NCBI RefSeq assembly: GCF_002162375.1
Contig: NZ_CP021425.1
Location: 1-64,000 of the forward strand
Direction: 5' to 3'
Origin: Oleiphilus messinensis
GTDB taxonomy: Bacteria; Pseudomonadota; Gammaproteobacteria; Pseudomonadales; Oleiphilaceae
DNA: 64,000 nt
The notes below the pieces were generated by a model that searched no databases, was not told the origin of the DNA, and saw only the letters and a list, made by a program, of their open reading frames with translations. Made by a program: the position numbers and the translations under genes. Each line of letters begins with the position of its first letter. Position 1 is the stretch's first letter. Below, in pieces: positions 19,694 to 28,562 of the stretch.

Positions 19694-20000
19694 TAAGGCC
19701 GATATATAAAGATTAGAAACTGAGAACCGATCTAGTCTTTTTCTTGTTTAAATCCTAATCAAGCTATCCTATAATTTCCGTCGTAACAAACCCACCTTAT
19801 ATGTGAGGCGTTGGACTTTCGTTCTAATTGTGGAGCTATGTAATTACTTTTTCCTTTTTATACAGCACAGACTTTATTCGCTAAACGATCTGCTTTAGGT
19901 ATTGATCAACGGCGAAGGGTAATTGCTGTCTTTCCATATTTATCATTAAGAAGAATACCAGCAGCAAGCCTCTGGTATCGGAAAGTTAAGGAGAAAGGTA
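19694..20000 (+). promoter_or_regulatory. Leader region of the RNA-repair operon with a candidate -10 box
   Basis: 307 noncoding bases. A perfect TATAAT at 19770-19775 lies about 225 bases before the first ligase gene; the upstream -35 is poor (TTGTTT with a long 20-base spacer), which would suit an activator-dependent promoter. The implied untranslated leader is long. GGAGAAAGG just before the ATG is the ribosome site. I see no clear terminator or known riboswitch in it. Confidence 0.4.
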
Positions 20001-20651
20001 ATGAACAGTCAACGGTTCAAATACCCTCGTACACCTCACCTTCCCTGGTCTCCGGGTTTTACCGCCGACGATATTCGGCAAACGGACTTTCACGGATTTG
20101 AGAATAAAGAAGTGATTATCACCGAGAAGATGGATGGAGAATGCACCACCATTTATCGGGATTACTTACATGCGCGTTCCATCGATAGTCGCCATCACCC
20201 GTCCAGAACTTGGGTTAAGCGTTTACAAGCGCGTTTGACCTCTGATATTCCTGAGGGTTGGCGTATTTGCGGCGAAAATCTCTACGCCAAACATTCGCTT
20301 TTTTACTCTGATTTAGAGAGCTATTTTTATGTGTTTGCGATTTGGGATGAGAATAATCGTTGCTTGAGTTGGGACGATACGCTTGAGTGGAGCGAATTGT
20401 GCCACTTGCATACGGTGCCAGTTATTCACCGAGGCATGTGGGATGAACAATTTGTACGGGACATCATTGTCGATACAAACAAAGTTGAAGGCTACGTTGT
20501 ACGAACATCGGAAGGATTCCATTATTCTGATTTCAAAAACCACTTTTCTAAGTGGGTGAGATCAGGTCATGTCCAAACCGATACCCATTGGATGGCGCAA
20601 GATGTCGTTCCAAACGGATTGAAGTCTATGGAGGGCGCTGACAATGAATAG
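20001..20651 (+). CDS. ATP-dependent RNA ligase-family protein (ligase A)
   Basis: 216 residues of the covalent nucleotidyltransferase superfamily. Motif I is EKMDGE with the predicted AMP-accepting Lys43; GENLYAKHSLFY is a motif Ia/III-like block, FYVFAIWD motif III, KVEGYVVR motif IV and the FKNHFSKW stretch supplies the lysines of motif V. Length and motifs suit the small bacterial RNA ligases related to T4 Rnl proteins. The start ATG has AAGGAGAAAGG upstream. It overlaps the HD-Pnk gene by 8 bases. Predicted to seal 5'-phosphate to 3'-OH ends after end healing by its neighbour. Confidence 0.88.
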   Translation: MNSQRFKYPRTPHLPWSPGFTADDIRQTDFHGFENKEVIITEKMDGECTTIYRDYLHARSIDSRHHPSRTWVKRLQARLTSDIPEGWRICGENLYAKHSLFYSDLESYFYVFAIWDENNRCLSWDDTLEWSELCHLHTVPVIHRGMWDEQFVRDIIVDTNKVEGYVVRTSEGFHYSDFKNHFSKWVRSGHVQTDTHWMAQDVVPNGLKSMEGADNE

Positions 20652-21936
20652 GCAATCTTGGCTCCAATCGCTCACATTGGATGGCACACCCTCAATTGAT
20701 GAGTGTATTGAGCAGCTTGGGGAAACCTTTCCCTTGCTGCTTCAATTCAAAGTGACCGAACAAGACCCTCAATGGCATGGGGAAGGCGATGTTCATATCC
20801 ATACGGGTATGGTTTTGGATGAACTCTATCAACTGCTTGAGGGCGAAGCTTGTCATATCCAGGGTGAAAGAAGGCAAGCACTCGTGCTTGGCACCCTATT
20901 GCATGACATCGCCAAACCACTCACCACAAGACGGAAGGAAGTGAGAGGGACAGAGCGAGTTATTGCGACCAGGCATGAAGTAATGGGGCGATCCTATATT
21001 GCCCATCGATTGCTTGACTTAGAGTTATCCAGAGAAGTAGTCGACTTGGTTATGGGATTGGTGGGTGAGCACCAAATGCCAAAACTACTGGTCATCAAGA
21101 AAATGGAGCGCGGGGAGTATTGGAAGCTTGCCCGAAAAGCACCAATGGATCTCCTTTATTGGTTAGAAGTGGCCGATATGAGAGGCCGCATCTGTGAGGA
21201 CCTTAACGAGCAGCTCGACTTGTTGGAGCAGTTTCGATTGTTCTGTGAAGAATATGACGTATGGGAATCTCATAAGCCTCTTGAACTATTACGGAGAAAC
21301 ATTGATCCTCACCTACAAGGTTTGCCATCCAGAACAAAGGATATGATCTTTGCTCGGACGATGCGTGATTTTGAAGAAGGTGATATTTCGACCTTGGAGG
21401 AAGGTATCGCACGTACCTATTACCTAAGAGAGGGATTCAGTGAGGTGTATGTGTTGTATGGTCCTAGCGGTTCTGGCAAGTCTTCTTGGATTAAACAATT
21501 TGATCCTGAGTGTTCTGTCATTTCTTTGGATGAGTTACGAGAAGAGCTTAATGGTGGCAGGGCCGATCAATCCAATATTGGCCAAATTCTGAATGTTGCT
21601 CGCGAAAGACTAAAAGTACATTTGCGAGCGAAAAGAAATGTCATTTGGGATGCGACAAACTTGCGTGAAGACTTCAGGCAACGAATTTGTCGAATCGCAT
21701 TCGATTACCATGCTTTTGTCACCATGGTTGTGTTTCATAAATCTGAGCAGCAGATCTTTATGGATAATAAACACCGACCTCATCCAGTGCCTGAGGAAGT
21801 TTTGCGAAATCAGCTGGACCAACTGGAGTGGCCTGTACCAGAGGAGTCTCATCGTTACTGGGTAATTGACGGAAATGGTGAACTCATCAAATGGTCTGGG
21901 GATTTTCAGATGGGTGGTTGTGATGGAGTTCGTTAA
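20644..21936 (+). CDS. HD-Pnk: HD-domain phosphoesterase fused to a 5'-OH polynucleotide kinase
   Basis: 430 residues. The N-terminal half is an HD phosphohydrolase: HGEGDVHIHTGMVLDEL gives the first His ligands and LLHDIAKP the HD pair near residue 95. The C-terminal third is a P-loop kinase of the T4 Pnkp type: GPSGSGKSSW near residue 273, then SLDELREEL and WDATNLR (kinase substrate-loop features) and RPHPVPEEVL. This is the domain order of the HD-Pnk enzyme characterised from Runella slithyformis, which removes 2',3'-cyclic or 2'/3' phosphates and phosphorylates 5'-OH ends. It overlaps both neighbouring ligase genes, indicating coupled translation and a complete heal-and-seal set. Confidence 0.88.
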   Translation: MNRQSWLQSLTLDGTPSIDECIEQLGETFPLLLQFKVTEQDPQWHGEGDVHIHTGMVLDELYQLLEGEACHIQGERRQALVLGTLLHDIAKPLTTRRKEVRGTERVIATRHEVMGRSYIAHRLLDLELSREVVDLVMGLVGEHQMPKLLVIKKMERGEYWKLARKAPMDLLYWLEVADMRGRICEDLNEQLDLLEQFRLFCEEYDVWESHKPLELLRRNIDPHLQGLPSRTKDMIFARTMRDFEEGDISTLEEGIARTYYLREGFSEVYVLYGPSGSGKSSWIKQFDPECSVISLDELREELNGGRADQSNIGQILNVARERLKVHLRAKRNVIWDATNLREDFRQRICRIAFDYHAFVTMVVFHKSEQQIFMDNKHRPHPVPEEVLRNQLDQLEWPVPEESHRYWVIDGNGELIKWSGDFQMGGCDGVR

Positions 21937-22687
21937 ATATCCCAGAACCAACCACATCGAAGGGTCCAAGTTTTCTTGCGACCCTCTTGATCTCAAAAAG
22001 ATTAATCTCCATTCCGTGCGAGGAAAGCATCTCGTTATCGAAGAGAAAATGGACGGAACGCAAATTGGAATCTTTTTTCAGAGCCAACACCGGCCGCGTA
22101 TACAGAGTCGCGGGCATTTTGTCGATGAGCGCTTTAACCCAGAGTTTGATCTTCTAAAAAACTGGATTGCAACACACCGCTCATCTCTATGGAATGTACT
22201 GCGCGACCGTTATATCTTGTTCGGTGAATGGCTCTACGCTAAACACACTATTTATTATGATCGTTTGCCTGACCATTTTATGGAGTACGATATTTTCGAT
22301 AGGGTTTTGGGTACTTTTCTTAGCACGGGTCGAAGACGGGATATGCTCAAGAGTTTAAGCTTTCTTTCATCGGTTAAAGTGGTAGGAGAAGGCGTCTTTT
22401 CAAACGCTTACGAGTTATATGAACTGACAGGTCCATCAAGTTTTATCTCGCCGAAGCAGAATGACAACTTTTTAGAATCTGTTGCTCAACAAAAGCTCAA
22501 CGCAAATGTGGCTATTGAACAAACAGATCTCACGGGGTTAATGGAAGGGCTATATATAAAGCATGAAGCACACGGAAAGGTTGAGCGTCGTTACAAATTT
22601 ATCCGGGGTCAGTTTCTCGCTCAAATTTTAGCGCAAGGAGTTCATTGGAAGAATCGACCGATCATTCCAAATCAGTTGGAAAGATAG
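21923..22687 (+). CDS. ATP-dependent RNA ligase-family protein (ligase B)
   Basis: 254 residues, a second nucleotidyltransferase-type ligase. Motif I is EEKMDGTQ with Lys42; GEWLYAKHTIYYD, FMEYDIFD (motif III), LMEGLYIK (motif IV) and RRYKFIRGQF (motif V) follow in order. The N-terminus (FVKYPRTNHI) echoes ligase A (FKYPRTPHL), so the two are paralogues, but B is longer and its motifs differ. The ATG at 21923 overlaps the HD-Pnk stop by 14 bases and has GGTGG upstream. Two ligases with one healing enzyme is the distinctive feature of this operon. Confidence 0.87.
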   Translation: MEFVKYPRTNHIEGSKFSCDPLDLKKINLHSVRGKHLVIEEKMDGTQIGIFFQSQHRPRIQSRGHFVDERFNPEFDLLKNWIATHRSSLWNVLRDRYILFGEWLYAKHTIYYDRLPDHFMEYDIFDRVLGTFLSTGRRRDMLKSLSFLSSVKVVGEGVFSNAYELYELTGPSSFISPKQNDNFLESVAQQKLNANVAIEQTDLTGLMEGLYIKHEAHGKVERRYKFIRGQFLAQILAQGVHWKNRPIIPNQLER

Positions 22688-22763
22688 TTTTTTCGGGATT
22701 GACACAATAAAGTGTAGCGTTCGATCTGATTCAACATCTCACCTGTTTTATCCTATTAAAATG

Positions 22764-23210
22764 TCATAGCACGAGTTCCAGTCTTAACATATCGAAATGT
22801 TGTAGGCCGTTTTCATACAATGGCTTTTCATAGTGTTTTATGAAATGATCTCTCCATACATTGCAAACTTGAAAGCCTAGCCGTTGGTAGTAATTTAATT
22901 GATAACCAAAGGTTCCCGTACCCAGTTCAATTCGTGAAACGTTGAGCCGTTTGAGTTTGGTGATCATATTGTTCAGCAATTGGGTTCCTATACCCTGTTG
23001 TTGATGAGCCGGATAAACTGCTACGTTAAATACTTCCACAGTATCTTTTCGGATTTGTTTTGCGATACAGGCGCCAATGATATTTTGATCCTGAATTGCA
23101 GCAATACTCCAGGATTTATCGAGATAGGTCTGAATATTCGCTTTTGAAGGATCAGCCAGGAGTAACAGGGAAACTGGAATATCTTTGGCGCTAACTTCTT
23201 TAATTTCCAT
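22764..23210 (-). CDS. GNAT-family N-acetyltransferase
   Basis: 148 residues. The acetyl-CoA pyrophosphate-binding loop HQQQGIGTQLL (Q/R-x-x-G-x-G/A) follows the strand VEVFNVAVYP, and NYYQRLGFQVC is the usual motif B end. It is convergent with the RNA-repair operon, so unlikely to belong to it. Substrate unknown. Confidence 0.85.
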   Translation of the reverse strand: MEIKEVSAKDIPVSLLLLADPSKANIQTYLDKSWSIAAIQDQNIIGACIAKQIRKDTVEVFNVAVYPAHQQQGIGTQLLNNMITKLKRLNVSRIELGTGTFGYQLNYYQRLGFQVCNVWRDHFIKHYEKPLYENGLQHFDMLRLELVL

Positions 23211-23498
23211 AATTCAAAGCCAGTGCCCTGTTTGGTGGACGAAATGATTAATGGAGTTAGTGATGTTTCTCAATCTAATGTAGTCTACCACCAGGCAAAA
23301 ATTGTTGGCTTTGGCCACGGGAATTGTGATTATTGTTTTCATATAGGCAGGGATGGGATTTCAACACATCCGCATTTTGCAAAGCAATACTGATGACTTT
23401 TGAAAGACTATCCGTTTGTCCGAATCTACAAGCGGATAGTATATTGTATTACACGGATCAGTTCTGGCCCCGTTTCTATTTGGTTAGCGCTGAAATTT

Positions 23499-24035
23499 TC
23501 AAACAAACTTCTTAAAAGGTTCGTCCAGTGGCGTGTCTGCCAAGTGATTGGTGTAGTTACTTATTACCTTTTGAGCGATACCGACTAGAATCTCCAGTAA
23601 TTGTTGATTGTTGTAACCAACAGCCCGGAATTTAGAGAGTTGTTGTTCACTCAAGTGACCTCGATCAAGGTAGAGAGATCGTGTAACGCTTCGCAATACT
23701 TCCAGTTTTTCGTCAGGTAAGGGGCTATTTTCTTTAAGTGCCTGGATAACCTGGTCGTCGACTTTCATCATGTTTGCAATCATGAAATGGGCTGGAATGC
23801 AGTAATGGCACTGATTTTCTATATTAATCGTCTGCCAGACGACAGTTAGTTCAGCTGCATTAAAACTCGTATTTTGAAAGGCCTCATGGAGTTTTTTGTA
23901 GATTTTGAGTGCTTCCGGTGCTTCCGCTAAAACGGCATGCAGGTTGGGTATCCAGCCAAAGGACTGTTGCGACTGTTCCAGTGTTTGTTTTGATGCTGCG
24001 GGTGCGCTCTCGATCGTATGAAGTTTAAATGTCAT
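23499..24035 (-). CDS. Carboxymuconolactone decarboxylase/AhpD-like protein
   Basis: 178 residues of the AhpD/CMD superfamily. The redox motif is CHYC (Cys76, Cys79) with His83 after it, in the usual helical setting ELTVVWQTINIENQCHYCIPAH; GYNNQQLLEILVGIAQKVISNYTNHL is the conserved C-terminal helix. Such proteins act as peroxidase or disulfide reductase partners. AAGGA precedes the ATG. It is divergent from an AraC regulator 64 bases away, which likely controls it. Confidence 0.87.
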   Translation of the reverse strand: MTFKLHTIESAPAASKQTLEQSQQSFGWIPNLHAVLAEAPEALKIYKKLHEAFQNTSFNAAELTVVWQTINIENQCHYCIPAHFMIANMMKVDDQVIQALKENSPLPDEKLEVLRSVTRSLYLDRGHLSEQQLSKFRAVGYNNQQLLEILVGIAQKVISNYTNHLADTPLDEPFKKFV

Positions 24036-24099
24036 CTTTAAAGTCCTTCTCTCATTCGTGAATGTTGTGATACTTTATGCTGAAAATTACGAACGATGA

Positions 24100-25011
24100 A
24101 TGCTTAGTAGTCCTATTTTATTGTCTTGGAGTACGGTTTTGGCCTCATTTGATGACTTTATCGCGTTGATTCGCTTGAATGTTGATATCTATCATAATGC
24201 TCGGGTATGTGGTGACTGGGTGATTAATGCTGATGCTAAAGGTCATACTTGTTTTCACATGGTCACCCAGGATAATTGTCAATTGATCGTGCCGGATATA
24301 GGGGAATGGCGTCTAAGTGAAGGGGATTTAGTTATTTTCCCCCGTGATCTACCTCACTCAATGATGCCCTGCGCCCCTCAGACCGGAAAACAGCAACATT
24401 TATTGATTCCCGCTGCCCAAGATAAACCGGGTACTAGCCTGGTTTGCGGAAAAGTTTACTTCCAGCATTCTGGTAGTGAACGGTTACTTGATGCCTTGCC
24501 CAACGTTTTTGTAGTTAGACAGAATCAGTTTTCCCCTTGGTTGAATGGTTTGCAGGAATTGATACTGGATGAAAGCTTGCGAATCTCTCGACAGACAAAC
24601 GTTATTATTGATCGGCTTTGTGAATTATTATTTGCTTACGCGCTACGCCACTATATGGAACTGCATGAGCAAAAAACAGGTATTTTCGCTCTTTATGCCC
24701 ATCGCCAAATCAATAAAGCGATTCAGGCAATACATGATCAACCTGCGTTGAATTGGCAGCTGCAGGCTTTAGCTGAAATTGCCGCTATGTCGCGTACTCA
24801 ATTTGCCGAGACATTCAAAAGAATAAGTGGATGGACCGTAATGCAGTATCTAACCTGGTGGCGTATGCAGCTTGCTTGGGATGATTTGCGATCCGGGTTG
24901 TCGGTAGCTCGGGTTGCAGAAAATGTAGGTTATCAATCAGAAGCTGCCTTTTCCCGTGCCTTTCGAAAGCAATTTACACAGAGTGCGGGAGCAGTTCGTC
25001 GTGGTCAGTGA
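24100..25011 (+). CDS. AraC-family transcriptional regulator (cupin N-terminus)
   Basis: 303 residues. The N-terminal half is a cupin-like ligand domain (GDWVINADAKGHTCFHMV, WRLSEGDLVIFPRDLPHSM), and the C-terminal 100 residues carry the two helix-turn-helix units of AraC (LAEIAAMSRTQFAETFKRISGWTVMQYLTWWRM and VAENVGYQSEAAFSRAFRKQF). The gene is divergent from the AhpD-like gene, a common regulator-target layout. Inducer unknown. Confidence 0.9.
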   Translation: MLSSPILLSWSTVLASFDDFIALIRLNVDIYHNARVCGDWVINADAKGHTCFHMVTQDNCQLIVPDIGEWRLSEGDLVIFPRDLPHSMMPCAPQTGKQQHLLIPAAQDKPGTSLVCGKVYFQHSGSERLLDALPNVFVVRQNQFSPWLNGLQELILDESLRISRQTNVIIDRLCELLFAYALRHYMELHEQKTGIFALYAHRQINKAIQAIHDQPALNWQLQALAEIAAMSRTQFAETFKRISGWTVMQYLTWWRMQLAWDDLRSGLSVARVAENVGYQSEAAFSRAFRKQFTQSAGAVRRGQ

Positions 25012-25057
25012 CTGGCGGGTGATAAAATTAGCAAAAGGGTATTTTACTGGCAATAAA

Positions 25058-25087
25058 AAAGGGCAGATCTTTAAAGAGCCGCCCTTT
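25058..25087. terminator. Bidirectional terminator between the AraC-type gene and the cold-shock gene
   Basis: Arms AAAGGGC (25058-25064) and GCCCTTT (25081-25087). On the minus strand the stem is followed by TTTTTTATTG, so it mainly serves the cold-shock gene. Confidence 0.8.
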
Positions 25088-25105
25088 CTTTATATCAAAT
25101 AACGA

Positions 25106-25315
25106 TTAGATCGCTACGATATTTTCTGCTTGTGGGCCTTTTTGACCTTGAGTTACAGTGAACTCAACTTTCTGGCCTTCTGCCAAAGTTTTGAAACCGT
25201 CGCTTTGGATTGCACTGAAGTGTGCGAAAACGTCTGGTCCTGATTGTTGTTCGATAAAACCAAAACCTTTAGATTCGTTGAACCATTTAACGGTGCCTGT
25301 AACTTTGTTAGACAT
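25106..25315 (-). CDS. Cold-shock domain protein (CspA family)
   Basis: 69 residues forming one cold-shock domain, with both RNA-binding motifs intact ([15 protein letters not shown]) after GTVKWFNES. Binds single-stranded RNA and DNA as a chaperone. ATG 25315 is chosen because AGGA lies 7 bases upstream; another ATG two codons earlier is too close to it. About 300 noncoding bases precede the gene, consistent with the long structured leaders of csp genes. Confidence 0.95.
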   Translation of the reverse strand: MSNKVTGTVKWFNESKGFGFIEQQSGPDVFAHFSAIQSDGFKTLAEGQKVEFTVTQGQKGPQAENIVAI

Positions 25316-25630
25316 AATCATATCCTGAAATTAAAACGTTTTATTGGTGCCAGTTTACTGGCTTAAATAGCTTGGAAATACTGTCTGAAACTTATAGAAC
25401 TGCAGGACGGATGTTATGAATAACAAGTCGAAATGTAGATCCTTAAATACAAGCTTTCTTTCTAGCTGGTGTGAACTTTATACCAAGATTGTGTGACTGT
25501 CCACCAAATTATTGTATAAATTTCACTCAAATCGGATATTTTACAATTCACTTGATTATAGGCCACCTTCCCCTTATGTTAACGGAGCGTGAAAAAGGCC
25601 CTGTAATCTGCTTGTTAGCATTATTTGTTG
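25316..25630 (-). promoter_or_regulatory. Probable long leader and promoter region of the cold-shock gene
   Basis: 315 bases without coding sense. The first part (25350-25420) holds short inverted motifs such as CCAGTTTACTGG. Long leaders are usual for cspA-type genes, but I cannot confirm a thermosensing structure or the start of transcription. Confidence 0.35.
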
Positions 25631-26143
25631 CTATTTGACGGATAATTCACCCCCATAAGACAGCACAAACCCGATCAAAAACATGCTGACACTGACATTG
25701 AAGCTGTAATACCCATTCTTTTCCTGTTCCCGGGCTTTAATTTGTGGGCACAGGAAAGCAGGCATGGGGATGCCAAATAACCGGGTGCCCAGAAAGTGAT
25801 ATTCCAGAGCTCCTTCGTTTACCCGGGTTTTGAAACGCATTGACAGAGGGCCGAGTTTCTCCACCAGACAGTTATTTCCGGAGATGAAACGGGAAGACAT
25901 TTTCAAGCCATCAAAATAGCGTACCCAGACCATGCTCTCTGCATTGTGATCACATTCCACGGCGAGATCAGTTTGAAGGTTATGCCTGGGGAATCCGAAA
26001 ATATTGCAAATTATATTGGCCAGCTTGCCCCCTCGTTTTACGGCGATACAGCCTTCCATTCGAGAGTGGCCGGTGTGAACCTTCTGTAGTAAAGGCGATA
26101 GCTCATGGAATTCTTCGCCTATATGGGTAGTAAATATATTCAT
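25631..26143 (-). CDS. DUF4166-family protein
   Basis: About 170 residues. The order RMEGCIAVKRGGKLANIICNIFGFP, WVRYFDGLKMSSRF, EKLGPLSMRFKTRVNEGALEYHFLGTRLFGIPMPAFLCPQ fits DUF4166, a widespread domain of unknown function that often occurs beside or fused to dehydrogenases; here it stands alone. ATG 26143 is taken as start; an in-frame GTG at 26164 would add 7 residues, and neither has a strong ribosome site. Confidence 0.7.
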   Translation of the reverse strand: MNIFTTHIGEEFHELSPLLQKVHTGHSRMEGCIAVKRGGKLANIICNIFGFPRHNLQTDLAVECDHNAESMVWVRYFDGLKMSSRFISGNNCLVEKLGPLSMRFKTRVNEGALEYHFLGTRLFGIPMPAFLCPQIKAREQEKNGYYSFNVSVSMFLIGFVLSYGGELSVK

Positions 26144-26233
26144 TGCGTTGATACCGGCGTTCACCTTCGATGTTATTGGTCTAGAGATGATCTATCGGGT
26201 TCACTTTAGCAGAAAGATGCGCAACGAAGTATT

Positions 26234-26280
26234 GAAGATTGAAGATTGAAGATTGAAGATTGAAGATTGAAGATTGAAGA
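26234..26280 (+). repeat. Heptamer tandem repeat (GAAGATT)x6 plus a partial unit
   Basis: Six exact copies of GAAGATT (26234-26275) and a partial GAAGA, ending 8 bases before the ATG of the next gene. The array is purine-rich and includes repeated GAAG, so copy-number change would alter the spacing and strength of the translation-initiation region. Each 21-base cycle includes a stop in every frame, so it does not code. Confidence 0.95.
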
Positions 26281-26288
26281 ACAAGATC

Positions 26289-26756
26289 ATGAATTTGCGA
26301 ATCAGGCCATACCAAGACACCGATTTACCGAGAATCAAACAAATTTATAACGCCTCAAAACTGGATGAACTGAGATTTGAAACGCAACGATATACATTGA
26401 TACCGCTGGAACAGGATGAAACTCGTTTTGAAGTGTTTAAGAAATCGGCGTTATACCTCGCTGAAAGAGATGACGATGTCCTCGGGTTTGGTGGGAGGCT
26501 CGGCTCCGAGGTCAGTATGTTATTCGTCTGTCCTGCTGCAAGGGGTTTTGGCGTAGGCAAGACCTTGTTCGAGTTTCTACTTGGGCAAATTGATGGTGCG
26601 ACAAACCTGTATGTTGCCAAGTCAAATTGGCCGGCAAAACGCTTGTATGAACATTATGGCTTCAAAGTTATTCGGGAATTTGAAACTGAATATAATGGTA
26701 TACCGGTGATTGCCAATGAAATGAGTTGTACGTTTGCAAATATGCAATTCAATTAA
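26289..26756 (+). CDS. GNAT-family N-acetyltransferase
   Basis: 155 residues. The CoA loop is ARGFGVGKTLFEFLL after SMLFVCPA, and AKRLYEHYGFKVI closes the fold. ATG 26289 begins the conserved MNLRIRPYQDTD; an in-frame TTG at 26274 lies within the heptamer repeat. The repeat takes the place of a normal ribosome site. Confidence 0.85.
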   Translation: MNLRIRPYQDTDLPRIKQIYNASKLDELRFETQRYTLIPLEQDETRFEVFKKSALYLAERDDDVLGFGGRLGSEVSMLFVCPAARGFGVGKTLFEFLLGQIDGATNLYVAKSNWPAKRLYEHYGFKVIREFETEYNGIPVIANEMSCTFANMQFN

Positions 26757-26868
26757 CCATTGAATGATCATTGTATTGCATAGATGCAAACAATTTCGTT
26801 ATTTTACGACTTCCTGTGGCCATTGTTTAACAGCACGTTCGGAGATCACCAGAATGCCCTGAAATGGG

Positions 26869-27909
26869 CTACCGTCCTTTAAATTTCTTGGCCTCCTTCA
26901 GCGTGCGCTTGTAGTACTGTCCAAGTGCTTTATCTCGAGCGCGACGCTCTGTCAAACTGGCGGAGTTGAGTGCCTCTTCCCGACGTAATTTGTGATAGTT
27001 ATCCACACGCCGCGACTCGAGATTCCCCGACTCCACCGCTTTGCGTACAGCACAACCCGGTTCGGCCTGGTGCTGACAATCTTTGTAGCGGCAATTCATG
27101 GCAAGGTTTTCGATATCGATAAATGTGGATGAAATACCGGATTTGCAATCCGTAATCTGGATTTCACGCATCCCCGGTGTATCCAGTATCAGTGCACCAC
27201 AGGCGAGTTCGATCAAGGAACGCCGAGTAGTGGTGTGCCGACCCTTTTTGTCATCTTCCCGAATCGCTCCCGTACGTTGGCTTGTTTCACCCGTCAGGGT
27301 ATTTATCAGCGTGGATTTCCCGACACCTGAAGAACCCAGTACACATACAGTATCGCCGGTGTTTAGCCAGTCGTTCAGTTTGGAAACACCTTGTATATCG
27401 AGGCAATTTACGGCTTCTACCATTAAATTGGTGCCTAATGTTCTGATTTGCTCGAGGTATGTTTCCGGAGAGGATACGAGGTCCGATTTACTCAACACGA
27501 TAACTGGCTCAGCGCCGGCTTCATGAACGACGGCCAGAAAACGCTCAATTCGACTAAGATTGAAGTCCGCATTCATTGAACTGACGATAAAGGCTGTATC
27601 CACGTTTGCGGAAATCAGCTGGTACTTCATTCGAGTTCCTGGCGCTTTGCGCTGAAAACAGGTTTTCCGGTCAAGTAGCCGAATAAACTGGTGTTTCTCG
27701 TTCAGGAGTACCCAGTCGCCAACCACTATATCTGGCATTGTGGAACTGATTGATATATTGAAGCGGGATGTGAAACTGGCAAGCGTCAGTTCGGATTTAT
27801 GTTGCTCAATGACGCGACAGGGGAGACAGTCTTCCCATTCTTCGAGAGAAAGTTGTTGTTGAAAAAAAGACTGCCAACCCAAGTGGGATAGTTGTGAAAA
27901 ATTTGACAT
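26869..27909 (-). CDS. rsgA: Small ribosomal subunit biogenesis GTPase RsgA
   Basis: 346 residues in the circularly permuted order of RsgA/YjeQ: N-terminal OB fold, NKxD-type motif first (VLSKSDLV), then the P-loop GSSGVGKSTLINTL, DTPGMRE, and the C-terminal zinc cluster with CRYKDCQHQAEPGC. Acts late in 30S maturation. It is at the edge of the accessory block and is not beside orn or psd. Confidence 0.95.
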   Translation of the reverse strand: MSNFSQLSHLGWQSFFQQQLSLEEWEDCLPCRVIEQHKSELTLASFTSRFNISISSTMPDIVVGDWVLLNEKHQFIRLLDRKTCFQRKAPGTRMKYQLISANVDTAFIVSSMNADFNLSRIERFLAVVHEAGAEPVIVLSKSDLVSSPETYLEQIRTLGTNLMVEAVNCLDIQGVSKLNDWLNTGDTVCVLGSSGVGKSTLINTLTGETSQRTGAIREDDKKGRHTTTRRSLIELACGALILDTPGMREIQITDCKSGISSTFIDIENLAMNCRYKDCQHQAEPGCAVRKAVESGNLESRRVDNYHKLRREEALNSASLTERRARDKALGQYYKRTLKEAKKFKGR

Positions 27910-28103
27910 GACAAACCCTTAACAAAACCGATGTTAATAAATCGTATGGGGCTAAATGCCCCGGTTTTGATACCGGGCGGCAGAGTCTAAGGTTTAGACA
28001 GCATGCCCGGTCAGGTTTGCTACAATCATCAAAAATGCTCCTGACCTGTTTGCTAATGTCTAGAGCAGTATAGATTATTCCCGTGAATGAAAGAAGTTTA
28101 GAT

Positions 28104-28562
28104 ATGGACGACGTTGTAAAAATGGAAATAAGAAGTGTAACCGAGAGTGAACTCACTGAAATTCTGGACTTAATAGATAGCTTCGACCGTTTACCTGCGC
28201 CCAGGCCCGACACCATGAAGTTACATGACATATATAAATCGATTCAAGCGTCTGGCGGTTGTGTCCTTGGGGCGTGTATAGACGACAAACTCGTTGGTAC
28301 CTGTACTGTTAATATTTGTCCTAATCTCAGCTGGTCCGGACGCCCTTATGCGATGATCGAGAATGTAATTGTTGCACATGGTTTTCGCAAACAAGGTTTG
28401 GGAAAAGCGTTACTGGATTACGCTGTGAAGCATGCAAAGTCAAAGGGGTGCTATAAAGTCGCTTTAATGACGGGGGTTAAAACATCCAGTGTGGATCGCT
28501 TTTATAAGCGTGCGGGTTTTAGCGGCGATAAACTTGGTTACCAGATACGGTTTGATGCCTGA
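28104..28562 (+). CDS. GNAT-family N-acetyltransferase
   Basis: 152 residues. The CoA-binding loop is FRKQGLGKALLDYAV after MIENVIVAHG, with the C-terminal VDRFYKRAGFS. ATG 28104 has AAGAAG 8 bases upstream; the frame is open from GTG 28083. Divergent from rsgA across 190 bases. Third acetyltransferase of this kind in 6 kb, but the three are not close copies. Confidence 0.85.
   Translation: MDDVVKMEIRSVTESELTEILDLIDSFDRLPAPRPDTMKLHDIYKSIQASGGCVLGACIDDKLVGTCTVNICPNLSWSGRPYAMIENVIVAHGFRKQGLGKALLDYAVKHAKSKGCYKVALMTGVKTSSVDRFYKRAGFSGDKLGYQIRFDA

Noticed and set aside
26234-26280. Short regular repeats as a CRISPR array
   Set aside because: Seven-bp units without spacers. The 11-bp and 19-bp arrays elsewhere also lack spacers.
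26999-27007. TTATCCACA, a perfect DnaA box
   Set aside because: Single copy inside rsgA, far from the replication genes; isolated boxes occur by chance. The same holds for the copy at 44325-44333 in aroE.
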